DNA of 64,000 nucleotides, taken from Asterella californica. Its lineage: Eukaryota > Streptophyta > Marchantiopsida > Marchantiales > Aytoniaceae. Under the pieces are notes generated by a model. It was not told where the DNA came from and did no database searches. It saw nothing but the letters and a program-made list of their open reading frames with translations. Position 1 is the stretch's first letter, and each line of letters begins with the position of its first letter. The stretch is taken from positions 22,920,001-22,984,000 of the forward strand of contig JAYKYS010000009.1 in assembly GCA_036924285.1 (NCBI GenBank), in the 5' to 3' direction. Of the stretch, positions 37,533 through 48,389 are shown one piece after another. The position numbers and the translations under genes are program-made.

Positions 37533-39597
37533 CTAGACATAGATGAAAACTTCATTATTGCTCTCCAAGCTCATAAGTAACGAGTCCGCCTTATTAACAT
37601 CAACTGCATTGTCTATGACATCCGGATTTACAAAGTCTAATTGGAATTGTTCAAGTGATATCTCATGCAACACAGGTGACAACACACTATCTACTTCTTC
37701 AACTCCATCTTCAACAACATTATCTTCGTCTACAACCATGTCAATTTGCATCCAAAAGATAACTTGGCTATCAAACACATAAAACGGATACGTGTATCTC
37801 TGATATGTCTTCTCAAATAACGATAAGGAGGTTTCCTCCATACAACTTTTCTGCACAAGGTGTTTACACAACAAGTATCCACCATTGCAAAAAGATGAAC
37901 AAGAGCAATACTAATGTTCTATACTCAATGATAGTCAACGTGACATTGAACTATACTAAGTCGTTTCCATCTTGTTTTGAACTCCAACCACCATGAGGGA
38001 AACGTGCGTCCGACCAAGATCTGCTCGAGTTGGATCGTCATATCAGGAACCAAATTTCCTGCAAAAATGTTAGCTAATGCATCCAATCTAGGTTGATTAC
38101 ATGAATATTTATAATCGTGTTTAAGTTTTCAGACTCCACTATGTTTGTGGTTCTCGAAATAACAAGATAAGGTTCAGCACTACGAGAAAACAAACATCAA
38201 TTTTTAGGACAATACCATTCGTTCCACAGATAACCCCAAAACGCTATCAATTTTCTACTGTGACAATAGTCATAAGCTTCTTTCACTGCAAAACCGTGAA
38301 ACTCTTCTATAGTACAAAACAACCTTGAAGTAATAAGAATAAGAGGATGCATGTTGAAATGAGCACTGAACCATAGAAGCACCTCCTTCTTGCAGTCCAA
38401 CGGTACAATATGTCCATCCATTCGAAGTTCATCTAGCGTCCAAGTGTGATCTATGAAAGAAAAGATGGTCGAAGCGTCAATAGCATTGTAAGCCTAAACT
38501 ACCTTATTCAAAGCAAGACATCTTTAAGCTACAGCAGCTTAAGCATGCTTTAAGCAGAGCTGTACATGAGTTCCCGAAAGAGCTTATCTGACCAATGTCT
38601 TTATCACTAACAACAAAAATGAGTTTCAACCCACATCCACGTAAACTTGTAAACCATCGTAGAAGCACACCTTTTCGAATAAGCTCCAACTCTGATGAAT
38701 GTCTTTTTTATCCACTTTTGCTTTACTCTAGAATAAATATGCCAAAGGAAGACTAAATCCACCACAATTAGCAGATATGACAAACAATTCAAAACGGAAA
38801 GCATTAGTTTTAAAAGTTGAATCGATTATGATCACTCTAACATGAGCAATTTTATCCCAAAAAAGTGTACTGAAAGAAAATACAGCATGACTCACCTCTT
38901 CCTCCATCAACATTACCTCAAAACTTTTATTTCGACATAGCTTCGAACAGATCAACAAGCACGCAGATCATAACTGATTCTCAACGTCACGACAATAACT
39001 ATTAGCGAGAACAGAAGATATCCAAAATTAACTTGAGCTCGCTTAATACTACTCGGTTGAATAAGCTGTTTATCACATAACAGTCTATAAATCTCTAGCT
39101 TTCGCATATTCATTGAAGCAAATATTCGACTGCATCTAAAGAAAAAACATTCCTCTTATGAGAAGGTTTGGAATGATTCAACAGGTGTTGACACATGAGC
39201 ATCATTTTCTCACCTTCCAAAAGTAAACGTAACCATATGTTCCCAACAATCGAATCTGTTTTTTTTTAATTCTTTTTTCAGACCTTCTACTGAAACTTAT
39301 CGATTGTCCTTGGTTAGCTCTGAACTTAACTCGGTTTAGTCTACTACTGTATCAAAGCGAACATGAAAAAGAGACACCTTTGATTTCTGATACTCTCAGA
39401 TCTCTCACTTCCCAGTAGTACTCCAATGCAGATTCAATCTCAGGGATCAAATCTTCTTTAAGGTACTTAGAAAAAGCTACTTGTAATCCTTGTGTTTCAT
39501 CACTACGGAAAACAGTTTGAATGAAGTCCTCATGTAAGTTAATACACTCTCGCAAAACCAACCTCTTCATTTTGTTCAAACAAGTCACGCAACACAT
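37533..39597 (-). mobile_element. MULE-type transposase relic
   Basis: Read on the minus strand, the fragments occur in transposase order. About 38850-38730 has VRVIIIDSTFKTNAFRFELFV then GGFSLPLAYLF, the first catalytic Asp block of MULE/FAR1-type transposases. About 38560 encodes VQLCLKHA, matching the xLCLWH block. At 38197-38421 there is an EAYDYC...LWNEWYC block. Near 37850 lies CKHLVQK followed by aromatic and Arg residues, as after SWIM zinc motifs. Many stops and frameshifts show it is dead. No clear terminal inverted repeats were found. Confidence 0.6.
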
Positions 39598-39726
39598 CTT
39601 GTATTTCTATCAACTCACAATCTACCGATTCCAGAAAACAAGAACCTTGTTCTATATCTGACTCAACATCCACAATATTGCTTGAATCTCCTATATTGAC
39701 TTGTTTAAACCACAAGTGCGGCTATA

Positions 39727-39752
39727 TTAGCGGTGGGGATCCCCACCGCTAA
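39727..39752. repeat. Perfect 26-bp palindrome
   Basis: Thirteen-bp arms TTAGCGGTGGGGA with no loop, immediately upstream of the MULE relic as read on its own strand. Confidence 0.95.
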
Positions 39753-40194
39753 TCATTCTTAACCATTACTAAGTATATTCGACTCTGGCGGGGATCTTGT
39801 ATGATTTGCGCCACGCTGTCACGATGTTGATTGGGCATGTAATATACCCATCAGGGTATTGAAATGAGCAGTATATGATAAGCTTCAAAATGAGATCATG
39901 ATACCTTCATTCTGATACCAAACGGTTGAGGAAGAATCTGTAGAAGCGAGGATGAATGAGAGCCTTGGAAAAAGAATATTTCTTTTTTGAATTGTTCTAC
40001 TCCAAAAAATAACTTGTTACAGTGACAATGTCGTGCTCTACAATGATATTTCTCTGTCGGCAAATTTCAACCAGTTTGCAGTCCGCCTGAATTTCGTGAA
40101 TCTGACCCACTGTCGTTATTTTGTTCCGGTACCGGTATTGTTTACTGGAGCCGGCAGAAATTACTGCGAGAAAGGACCAGCCACTCGTCCGAAG

Positions 40195-40442
40195 GCTGGC
40201 TACAAGGCTGGCCAGTGGCTGGCTAGCCACTAGTCTGAAGGCTCGTCCGAAGGCTGACCACTGACCAGCCTTCTGGCGATCCTATAGGGTGACCGACCAC
40301 TGGCCAGCCTAAGGGTGGCCGGCCAGGAACGGCCAACCACTGACTGGCCTTCTGGCCAACCTATAGGGTGGCTGGCCAGGAACGCCAGCTACTGACTAGC
40401 CTTCTTGCCAGCCTATACAGTGGCTGGCCAGAAGGCTAGCAA
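40195..40442. repeat. GGCCAG-rich tandem repeat cluster
   Basis: Overlapping degenerate units containing GGCTGGCCAG, CTGACTAGCC or CTGACTGGCC, and CTATAGGGTG, some in inverted orientation, so the block can form many hairpins. It is GC-rich against an AT-rich surround. Confidence 0.8.
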
Positions 40443-40445
40443 AGG

Positions 40446-40490
40446 CTCTTTGATAGGAGAGCCGCATTATTGACGGCTCTCCTATCAGAG
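40446..40490. repeat. Strong hairpin 1
   Basis: Fourteen-bp perfect arms TGATAGGAGAGCCG around a 9-nt loop, extended by CTCT/AGAG beyond a one-base bulge. Confidence 0.92.
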
Positions 40491-40498
40491 ACTCCTCC

Positions 40499-40527
40499 GG
40501 TTCGAGAGGAGATCTTCCTCTCGAACC
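40499..40527. repeat. Strong hairpin 2
   Basis: Twelve-bp perfect arms GGTTCGAGAGGA around a 5-nt GATCT loop, 8 bp after hairpin 1. Confidence 0.92.
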
Positions 40528-41418
40528 CCTAAGACACTTTGACGACTTAGACGCGACTCTCATTTTGTTTGTTTCTTTGTGACATTTTTGATCTCTTTTT
40601 CATTCTTACTTTGGTCTCTTCTAAGTTTTTAGTACTACATCTATAAGATAAAGTTTTCATAGAGATTTTCTATGCACATTATCACATAGTTCTAAGGAGT
40701 ACTTACTCTATTTGGAGACTCTTCTGATATAATATATTTAGTGTAGAATTTGAATATTATCTTTTTCTTTATATTATGTAGATTATTTTTATTTATTCTT
40801 TTTTCTCATGTATGAGTATAGTTTTTTAGTGATATTAGTTTGAACCGCTTGGTTATCACAAGCAAGTTTAGTTCGGACCTCTGGACGGATAGGTCAAACC
40901 TGATCAGCGAGGCTTTTTCACTGTATAGTATGCCCCCCCAGGGTTCATCCCCGACGGTCTGAGGATCGACACTTACCTAGAGGATGTCCGGAGGTCCCAG
41001 GTGAGAAAGTGAAAGTGCCGGAGCCGTTATTGCTTCGCTATGTGCAGACAATGCGACTTTTAGGACCATGTGGAAGTCATACCGCTGTGTTCCATTTTCT
41101 TTTCTCAACCGCCGCTGTTCGCATAGATCAGATGGCGAGAGAAGCGCAGGTTAGGTTGGACGAGCCAGATGTAATTCCAGAGGAGGGTGATCTAGAGAGA
41201 GATGTTATTCGGTCGGTATCCTCCGGTCGACCCTATCATATTACGAGCTCTTGGCATTGACCATGCTGAGCATCAGGTGCAGTTCAAGTTCAGCTAAATG
41301 TTTCTCTTTCAGTTTTTTATGAATGCGAAGTTGTGACATGACTAGAAATTTAATTTATTTGATCATTGATGTTAGAACCTAGACATGATCAGACTTTGTG
41401 TGGTATTGTCATTTCTAG

Positions 41419-43207
41419 GATCGCTTTGATCCTTCCACATCAAACCCGTCTATGCTAGATTCGGCACTCCTTTCTGAGTCTATCCTTGATTCTCAAGTAC
41501 CCAACGTCTTAGAGCCACCCAGACCAGAGGACATAGCTTCATCTACACCTGTGGTCCAAAGTCTAGACTTAGCGGTTTACGGGTTTGTAGGCATTTCTAA
41601 GTTGATGGAGTTATTCACTCTATTCAAGGTGAGATGTCATCATTATGGGTGTGAGTTGACTTTCGATCCTCCGATAGTTTCATGTATCCATCAGACCTAC
41701 TCCTTGAAGCTTAGATGTCCACATGGACATACATTAGGTTGGAGATCGACAGAGATGGAGTTATATCACGGTGTTCCTGATGTGACACATCGTTTATCTC
41801 ATGTTGGTTTGTGCGCCGGATTAGGGTTCTCACAACTAGATAGTTTATGTCGAGAGGTAGGGTTATCTCCACTTTCAAAATCTCATTTCTTTGCATTCCA
41901 GCAAGGAAAAGATCGCTTCATAAGATGGATTCAAGCGACGCTTGAAAGATGGACCATGAAGAAGGAGGAGGTCCAATCAGAAGTGCTTGCAAGACATTTT
42001 CCTGACTTGAACGATGCTCCTGTGGGTGGTAAGTGCTCTTGCTCGTGGACAATTTTGAGGTTTTATTGTGAAGGATTCAAGTTTAAGTGCTACAGTTTTT
42101 GAGGAGGATCTGACTTAGTTAACAGGGTATTTTAGGCAACTTCGTGGTGTATGCTGATTTGAGATACGACTCGACTAGGAATGGCTACAATGAGACATGT
42201 GCTTTCATATCAGCAAATGACGGTAAAGTGATCGAGATGATGAACATGACTCGAGTAGAGACCGAAAACAACTCGTGGTTGATTGAGGATCGAGCATTTG
42301 AGTTGGGTATTCAACGACTCATTGCTATGGGGATAGTACCTGATGAGGTTGTACATGATGATAAGTCATCAGTTGATGTCATCTTGTCTCGTCATGGGAT
42401 TGTCAGTCAGAAGGACTTATGGCACAAGTGCAAGAATGTAATCAAAAAGTTCTTAGTAGAGGTGCAGAATAAGAAGCGTGTACCAACGGGTGTGGAGGAG
42501 GCTGAGGTTAAGGCTGACCTTGAGCTCCTCACTAAGAGACACTTGGTGACATGGCTGTGTCAACAAAATGCTTCCGTTCAAGGAAACAAACCTGCTTTGG
42601 TTGCACGAGTGGTAGAGATGCGCGGATTGCCTGATGGAGACCCCATTGGTTCTAGACGGTTTATGTATCCTGAGTTGCAGACACATGGCATAGCCGAGAA
42701 GTTGAAGGGATGGATATACACATGTTGTCAATTGAATGCACAAAGGACAGTGGGGCCATACGGACGTTATTCGCAAGTCGAGGATGACACCACGGTGTTA
42801 GTCATAGACATTCAAAATGCTGCTAACCATTGGGCGGGTGATCACACACTTTGCCGAAATCTACCAGGCAACCGACCTTGTTGTAGTGTGCCTGACCTGA
42901 ATCGACCAGCCCTAGATCAATACTATCAGAGAGGTAATGTCACTTCTTGTATGCTTTTTTTACCGCTTCTTGGAAAAGATGTTTGGCTTGGTGTTAATCG
43001 GTTGTTATTGTTGCAGACTCTCTCACACATATTGTTATGGTGCAGTTTTTGTCGGTCATTACATCTTCAAAGATGCACTTTTACACCCGAGCGCGAGAGA
43101 ACTATATGTCGGAGACATTCAACTCAGTGATAAACAAGTTTGCGACAAAACGCAAGACGCACGAGGCACGAGGCACGCCTAGCCGCTTGTTGCTTGGATT
43201 GGAATGA
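41419..43207 (+). pseudogene. Transposase-like protein with zinc ribbon, RNase-H-like and SAP-like regions
   Basis: Three exons join in one frame: 41419-42028, 42136-42933 and 43017-43207. The first Met is at 41452; further 5' exons (perhaps 41009-41230) are possible. A Cys cluster follows near residues 62-98 (CHHYGC, SCIHQ, CPHGHTLGW). Next comes an RNase-H-like part with Asp in ADLRYDS and in VVHDDKSS, then DLWHKCKN. A SAP-like helix pair (LELLTKRHLVTWL...GNKPALVARVVEMRG) is at 42522-42626. NHWAGDH is near 42828 and RARENYMSETFNSVINKF at 43076-43129. This order matches transposase-like proteins I recall from invertebrates and bryophytes; I cannot name the family. A stop ends the frame at 43205 just where the family's DWNEN motif appears in the next frame, which stays open to 43352, so one base has been gained or lost. 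Confidence 0.6.
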
Positions 43208-43359
43208 GAACATCACTCGTGAGCCCATCAGCATATTGCAACGCCGACCACAACACACTATTGTGCGACACAGGACGGCAACCGTCCGTATATTACCACC
43301 CCGGACGACAGAGTGGAAAATGAGACTACGCGAACGACTCTTTGGCTTCTGAGAACCAA

Positions 43360-45180
43360 ATACAGCATGAGTACTCAATCATTTTTGCAACCTTGAGAAT
43401 TTCTTTATGGTCAGCGCCTTCTCATTCATTACATGCTAACGATATTTTGAAAAATGTCTACAGGTAGCTCAAACATGGTTATGGGAGTAATCACTTTGTA
43501 ATCAGGTTTTGAGAAACATGTTAGTAAAGATACTTTGATAAAGATTATGCACAGGTTTTGAGAGACATATAAATAGATTTCCAAAACTTTCATATCAAAG
43601 TTCTTGACTTTCCCAGTAACTTCTCTCTTGGATTGTCTAAATACTTCACTGATATTCCGTGGGACCTCATATATTTTGTTCAACATGGTTTTACATGTGT
43701 GTCTTGTGTTACTATGGTTATCGTAAAATATTTTACTGTAAAAAATACAAGTTTACTTTATTATCTAGCCCTTCTGTCAAGCAGGGTTTGATAATAAATT
43801 AGTTGTATAATCTGTGGATCAAATTAATATTTTTCATACATGTAGTCTATGCAGGTAGTCACCACATTCTTTAGTTTGGTACTCCAAGGTGTAATCTCCG
43901 CCTGTTTGAGTTATATGTTCCCTTCCATACATCAGTCTAGCCCCGAGCGCTGTCAGACAGACAATGATACTCCTTTCATGCTTTTAGGAAATTATGATCG
44001 TGTATACACTCCTTTTGTCACAGTTGGGTAACTTCACGGAAGTTATCCAAGACTGGCACGGAGTCCACAATCCATACCGTCTCGGTTCAAAAGCTTCTTC
44101 TTCGATTTGGTGATAACTTGGAAGACTTTTGTTCTCTCCCGTGTGTTTATTTCAGTCATAAAGCACTAGGAATGTAATGTCATGGGCAGATAAGGTGAGC
44201 TCACATATAAAAGTTTATCCTACACTTTTTACATTTATGATGTTTATCCTACACTTTTTACTTTTTACTTTTTTCTGCTTTATCCCTTGGAAACCATGAG
44301 CAGTCAGCTGTGCATTTTCTGCGTTGACGTCTACAAGCGGCATAAGGGCCTTGAGGTAAACGTAATACCATCGTAGTAACCTGCATCAAACCTGCCCAGC
44401 ACATAAAAGATGTACAAACAGTGTGTACACAGCATGAAACAGTGTGTAAGATGAAATGCAGAAGTAAGCGAATTAGTGGCAGCAGGCACAGAGGTCTCAA
44501 GATTCACGCCTTCAGTCTCTCCATGTTGAGGAAGTTCCTGCAGAGAGCTGAGCACCTCGTAGTAGTAGTAGTAATAATATTATTATTATTATTTCACGCT
44601 CTTACGGTTTTTCCTATCCACAGGGAAAAGAAGACATTATACTGACCACGCATTCACAGCTGTGGTTTACAATGTTGGTTGTGTGCTCAAAACTATGGCT
44701 TACAAGCGCCGCACATACCAGCCTTTCTTTCGTTGCTTTGAACTGGAAATTCAAAGGTTGGAGGGGAGAGAGTTTTCATCAGAGTCATGTGGAGGTTTCA
44801 AGCATACCTTACGCAGTTACGAACGTTGTCCTCGTCTGCACAAATGCAGAGGAGGGAAACTGTAGAAGAAGAAACGTGAATGGAGAGAGGAAGCGCGAAA
44901 GAAGATTCTTGACAGAGACAGTCTCACCACCAGCTGGATCCAGTCTCAAGTCCAGCGCGTTTGTTGATAAGGTAGTCGCTGCAAAGTCTACATTGTGGAA
45001 AAAGAAAGCATTGAAGCGAGACCTGGTAAACATCGAGGTTGAAGTTGGGTCCTCATACGCTCATACGGTTTTTCCTATCCACTTACAGCAGAAACCAGAA
45101 GCGTGGGATGAGATCAGCTTTCACATCAGCACAAGACGTGTTAGCTACCGCAGGACCTGTAGCTAGAACTTTCACTGTAA
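43360..45180. other. Spacer, no confident gene
   Basis: AT-rich to about 43850, with palindrome copy C. A 29-bp unit containing GTTTATCCTACACTTTTTAC is duplicated at about 44213-44268. An ATT run lies near 44565-44593. A 26-bp direct repeat with one mismatch lies at 44596 and 45057. The plus-strand frame at 44672-45166 (164 codons) is unassigned: basic, no domain, and it overlaps minus-strand frames. Confidence 0.4.
43757..43798. repeat. Dispersed palindrome, copy C
   Basis: TTTATTATCTAGCCCTTCTG, loop, GCAGGGTTTGATAATAAA; one of the two best copies of the family. Confidence 0.7.
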
Positions 45181-45186
45181 AAATTG

Positions 45187-45234
45187 TACTTCCGATAGGA
45201 ATCGAACCTATCAGGCTGGCCTCTCCAGCGGAAG
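45187..45234 (-). ncRNA. 48-nt tRNA-like fold lacking normal D and anticodon arms
   Basis: On the minus strand: a perfect 7-bp acceptor-like stem (ACTTCCG with CGGAAGT), a 4-bp hairpin CTGG-AGAGG-CCAG, four linker bases, then a perfect 5-bp T arm ATAGG-TTCGATT-CCTAT with consensus B box GGTTCGATTCC. The base after the stem is A, then CA. There is no room for D and anticodon arms. A perfect 8-bp hairpin CTCCCTTC-loop-GAAGGGAG sits just 5' (45238-45257). It lies about 150 nt past the stop of the orphan ORF on the same strand, so it would fall in that gene's 3' UTR. Options are a viral-type 3' tRNA-like structure, a mascRNA-like small RNA, a tRNA fossil with an internal deletion, or a SINE piece. 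Whether it is transcribed is unknown. Confidence 0.55.
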
Positions 45235-45386
45235 TTCACTCCCTTCAAAAGAAGGGAGGAGGCACAGGCCAAGAAAATACTGAAAATCCCAGAACTTGTA
45301 AAGAAAGATAAACAATCCTTTGCAAAGTAGGACCTGCAGATATCAAATGCAGTAACAATAAACAATAAACAACTGAAAACACAGTA

Positions 45387-45887
45387 CTAATCATTATAAC
45401 CAGTTATTGTCTCACCAGGGACACTCCAAGTAGCCACAATAGCTTCCACAATGACGTCTGACAGCTGGTTTCTGTGCACATATCCCCTAGTCAGAGCTAC
45501 AGCTCTATAGACATTGAACCGTTTGCTGCGAGGTTCAACAGCAACATAAGCATACATTGCACAGCGAAGCAGAGGGACCTCATCATCGAAAGTGCACCGT
45601 AAGTCTGTCTGTCTTGCAGTAACAGAACAAGCTGCAGCGAACTCTGGGAAGAGCACCCGGAGCTCATTTACTGTGACTAGCAGTGGCGGTTTTCTCCCTG
45701 GTCTGGTAATTGTGGCCTCTGTACCGTCCTCCGACCATAGCACCCGTTTATCCATCATAAACCCTCCACCACAAGCAGGAAGTGTCGTTTGAGAAGGTCC
45801 GGCTTCTGGACCATATGCTGCAAATAACTCAGATAAAATATCACACACTAAATCAGCCTGGAAAGGCTCAGTTATAGCACCAGACAT
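45387..45887 (-). CDS. Intact orphan protein, 166 residues
   Basis: A clean single-exon frame of 166 codons. Its composition is balanced and protein-like (Ala/Val/Leu core, few low-complexity runs), unlike the stop-rich surroundings. I see no signal peptide, membrane helix or known motif. The C-terminal half (about 100-160) alternates hydrophobic and polar residues, suggesting beta strands. A 9-bp-arm hairpin (45893-45915, CTTGATAGT) ends 6 nt before the ATG, and the tRNA-like fold lies downstream. This arrangement could mean an endogenised virus gene, an element gene or a lineage-specific gene; I recognise no homologue and assign no function. Confidence 0.5.
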   Translation of the reverse strand: MSGAITEPFQADLVCDILSELFAAYGPEAGPSQTTLPACGGGFMMDKRVLWSEDGTEATITRPGRKPPLLVTVNELRVLFPEFAAACSVTARQTDLRCTFDDEVPLLRCAMYAYVAVEPRSKRFNVYRAVALTRGYVHRNQLSDVIVEAIVATWSVPGETITGYND

Positions 45888-45892
45888 TCAAT

Positions 45893-45915
45893 CTTGATAG
45901 TCTACAACTATCAAG
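45893..45915 (-). promoter_or_regulatory. Hairpin just before the orphan start codon
   Basis: Nine-bp perfect arms CTTGATAGT around a 5-nt loop, 6 nt upstream of the ATG on the minus strand. In mRNA it would hinder initiation or mark the 5' leader. Confidence 0.6.
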
Positions 45916-46960
45916 CTTCCACTAAGCACTGCTCCGAGCCTTCACAAATAAATCACAGCGACAAGTGCTAACAAGAGTCTCCTCCTGAGCGTCAGGTCCA
46001 TAGTGAATCTGCATGAGTGTCAATGAAGAAAGCGAGACCTCGTACATCGATCAAAGAAAAAAATGAGCCCCAGTACATTGACCAAGGTGCCATAGCCGCG
46101 GACGTCAAGAATGCCTTCTGGAGTATACACACATGCCTGCGAGAAATGCTGTGCTTACCCAGCAGCCGCGCGCGGAAGACATGCACAGCCGCGCAGTGCA
46201 GCAGCACTGCTACCCTCTCCTGAACCTACTCACACTGCCGCATCGGGAAGCAGGGAAGGGTTTAGAGAAAACGCTCCGGTGAACTTCCAACTTCGCTACA
46301 GTGTTTGATCAAAAGTGACGTGGCAATGTGGGGGGTTTTATACCCCCACTTGTGGTTTAAAATAACAAAAATTACATGTCTTGAATATGCACATATCTAA
46401 CGAATTGTGATCCTTTCAGGCCCTAGTAAATCTCTTCGCTTGGATATTTCTATAACACTTATTACATATAATGAGATCCATAATAAAACTCTTACAACAT
46501 TTCTATTCAGTGGTAGACAATCAATGCACTTAATCCTATTCAGTGTTTTCAACCTCATATCGTTCAGTGTATTCGATCCCGTGCAATGCAACCTAAAGCA
46601 TTGCTACGCCTGCATGCAGAAAATTCATTTAAAGAAAAACCAACAACATAGTACTTATCGGCGGTGGTTACTCCTACAACTAAAAATGTTAAGAATTGTA
46701 ACAAAGGAAAATTACTTCACTGTGTGAGATCGCTCTTTGTCCCTCCCGTGCACGTGGTTAGATTTCCACTTCGATCTAATCGTCTTCTTTTTAAAGAATG
46801 TCCATCTCGAAGTATGAAAAGATAGAAGAACACAATCCACTGATGATTCAACTCTAGAATGAAACTCACGCCATGAACCTCATTACAATATGCTCTTACG
46901 AATCTTGATCCTTGAGAATGAAGCTGCCAAAATCTTGACATCCAAAGATAGAAAACACTA
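45916..46960. other. Spacer without a supported gene
   Basis: Short overlapping frames on both strands (64-106 codons, plus a 147-codon minus frame at 46717-47160 that runs into the duplicated block). No motif, splice pattern or repeat stands out before 46960. Confidence 0.35.
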
Positions 46961-46964
46961 CTGA

Positions 46965-47345
46965 TGTGATCAGCGCTTTGATGACTGATGTGGCCAGCGC
47001 TCTGATTCAAGGAGAATTGAATAGAACCCGTCCGCGCATGATTCAACTTCTCAGATCCAGATCTGTGTAACTCACAAGCAAGCGTCTCGAACATGAAGTC
47101 AAATTCAAAAACCTCTCGGACACAAGCAGACGTCTCGATCTCTGAACCATGCATACCCACACTCGCTTAAACTCAGTCGATTTCATGATCCGTATGACCA
47201 GCGCTTTGATTCAAGTGGAATTGAATGGAACCCGTCCGCGCATCCAGATCCAGATCAGTGTAACTCACAAGCAGTCGTCTCGAACATGAAGTCTAATTCG
47301 GAGACCTCTCGGGCACAAGCAAACAAGCGTCTTGATCTCTGCACT
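46965..47345. repeat. Tandem duplication of about 215 bp
   Basis: The block at about 46975-47140 recurs at about 47192-47345. Shared stretches are CCAGCGCT, GAACCCGTCCGCGCAT, GTGTAACTCACAAGCA and CGTCTCGAACATGAAGTC. The second copy has small deletions. Confidence 0.85.
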
Positions 47346-47774
47346 CATTCAATTCGCGATCCGTAGGTACACTGTTAGGTATACTGCCACGCATCATGTT
47401 GTGTGCTCATCACCTAACTATTAGGTATCAAGCGCGATCCATAAGTACACTACCGCATATGCTAGCCACATACGCCTAGGAAAAAATCACTCTCCGTCAT
47501 TTCTTTCCGTTCCGTCTCGTCTCACAACAACACTCTCTAGTCCCAGCAATTAATTTTATCTTATAGTCATAATGCCATGTCATCAGTAACAAAACCAGGC
47601 CAATGCTACGGGCTTGTCTGATCATTGAGTGTAATCACCAATGTTTTGTCGTTAGTCGAGTATGATCGTCGAGCGCTCGAGCCGTATTGCATAGGTGCCG
47701 AAGTGGAGTCTTTAATCGTCCTTGCTGCAGTCTAGTCGTCAACCCAAGTCGCCTTCAAATTATAAAATGAAGAA

Positions 47775-48265
47775 GCGTCAGTACCAAGTACAATAACAAT
47801 TTGTAGATTATTAATTTTTCATTTATTTGAAGTCGACCATGGGAGTGGCGGTTATACAAAGTGAGAATAACAAAAAGTTGTTATTTACACATGTAAATAT
47901 AAAAATGTGTAAATAACACCATACTGATATTACATTTATTTAAAAATGTATCGCTCATTTGAAGGTGCTATCAACGAGTTGTTATTTACACATCAATATA
48001 TGAAAATTGTAAATAACAATATCTTGGTATTTCATTCTACTCTCATTATGTCGCCTATTTAAAAGCGACTATAAGCACCCATACTAAGTGCCAATAACAA
48101 CAAGTTGTTTTTTCTACATGTAAATATAAAATATAAAAATAACAACATATTGATAGTATATTATATTTTTGATCACTCATTTAAGTTATTCATATGTGTA
48201 AATAGTAGCTTTTTTATTTAGCATATATAAATAGTGATATTATTTTTATATAAATATCAACTTAT
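47775..48265. repeat. AT-rich tandem units with internal hairpins
   Basis: Four or five degenerate units of about 105-130 bp. The better ones, at about 47876, 47978 and 48101, open with AAGTTGTTATTTACACATG and close with GTGTAAATAACA or variants, so each can fold on itself. Confidence 0.7.
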
Positions 48266-48389
48266 TGATTTATTTAAAAGAGATCAGTAGTGTTGGAATT
48301 CACGAAGTATCAATAACAATTTTGTGTGATCGTCCATTTACCGGAGACCAAAAGAACTAGCGACATAAAATGAGTGGAATGAGGTCGTT

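Noticed and set aside
44672..45166. 164-codon plus-strand ORF
   Set aside because: No domain or splice support, and it ends where the direct repeat and tRNA-like fold begin. Left unassigned.
45387..45887. Viral coat protein
   Set aside because: Size and the 3' tRNA-like fold are suggestive, but I see no residue pattern that identifies any virus family, so it stays an orphan.
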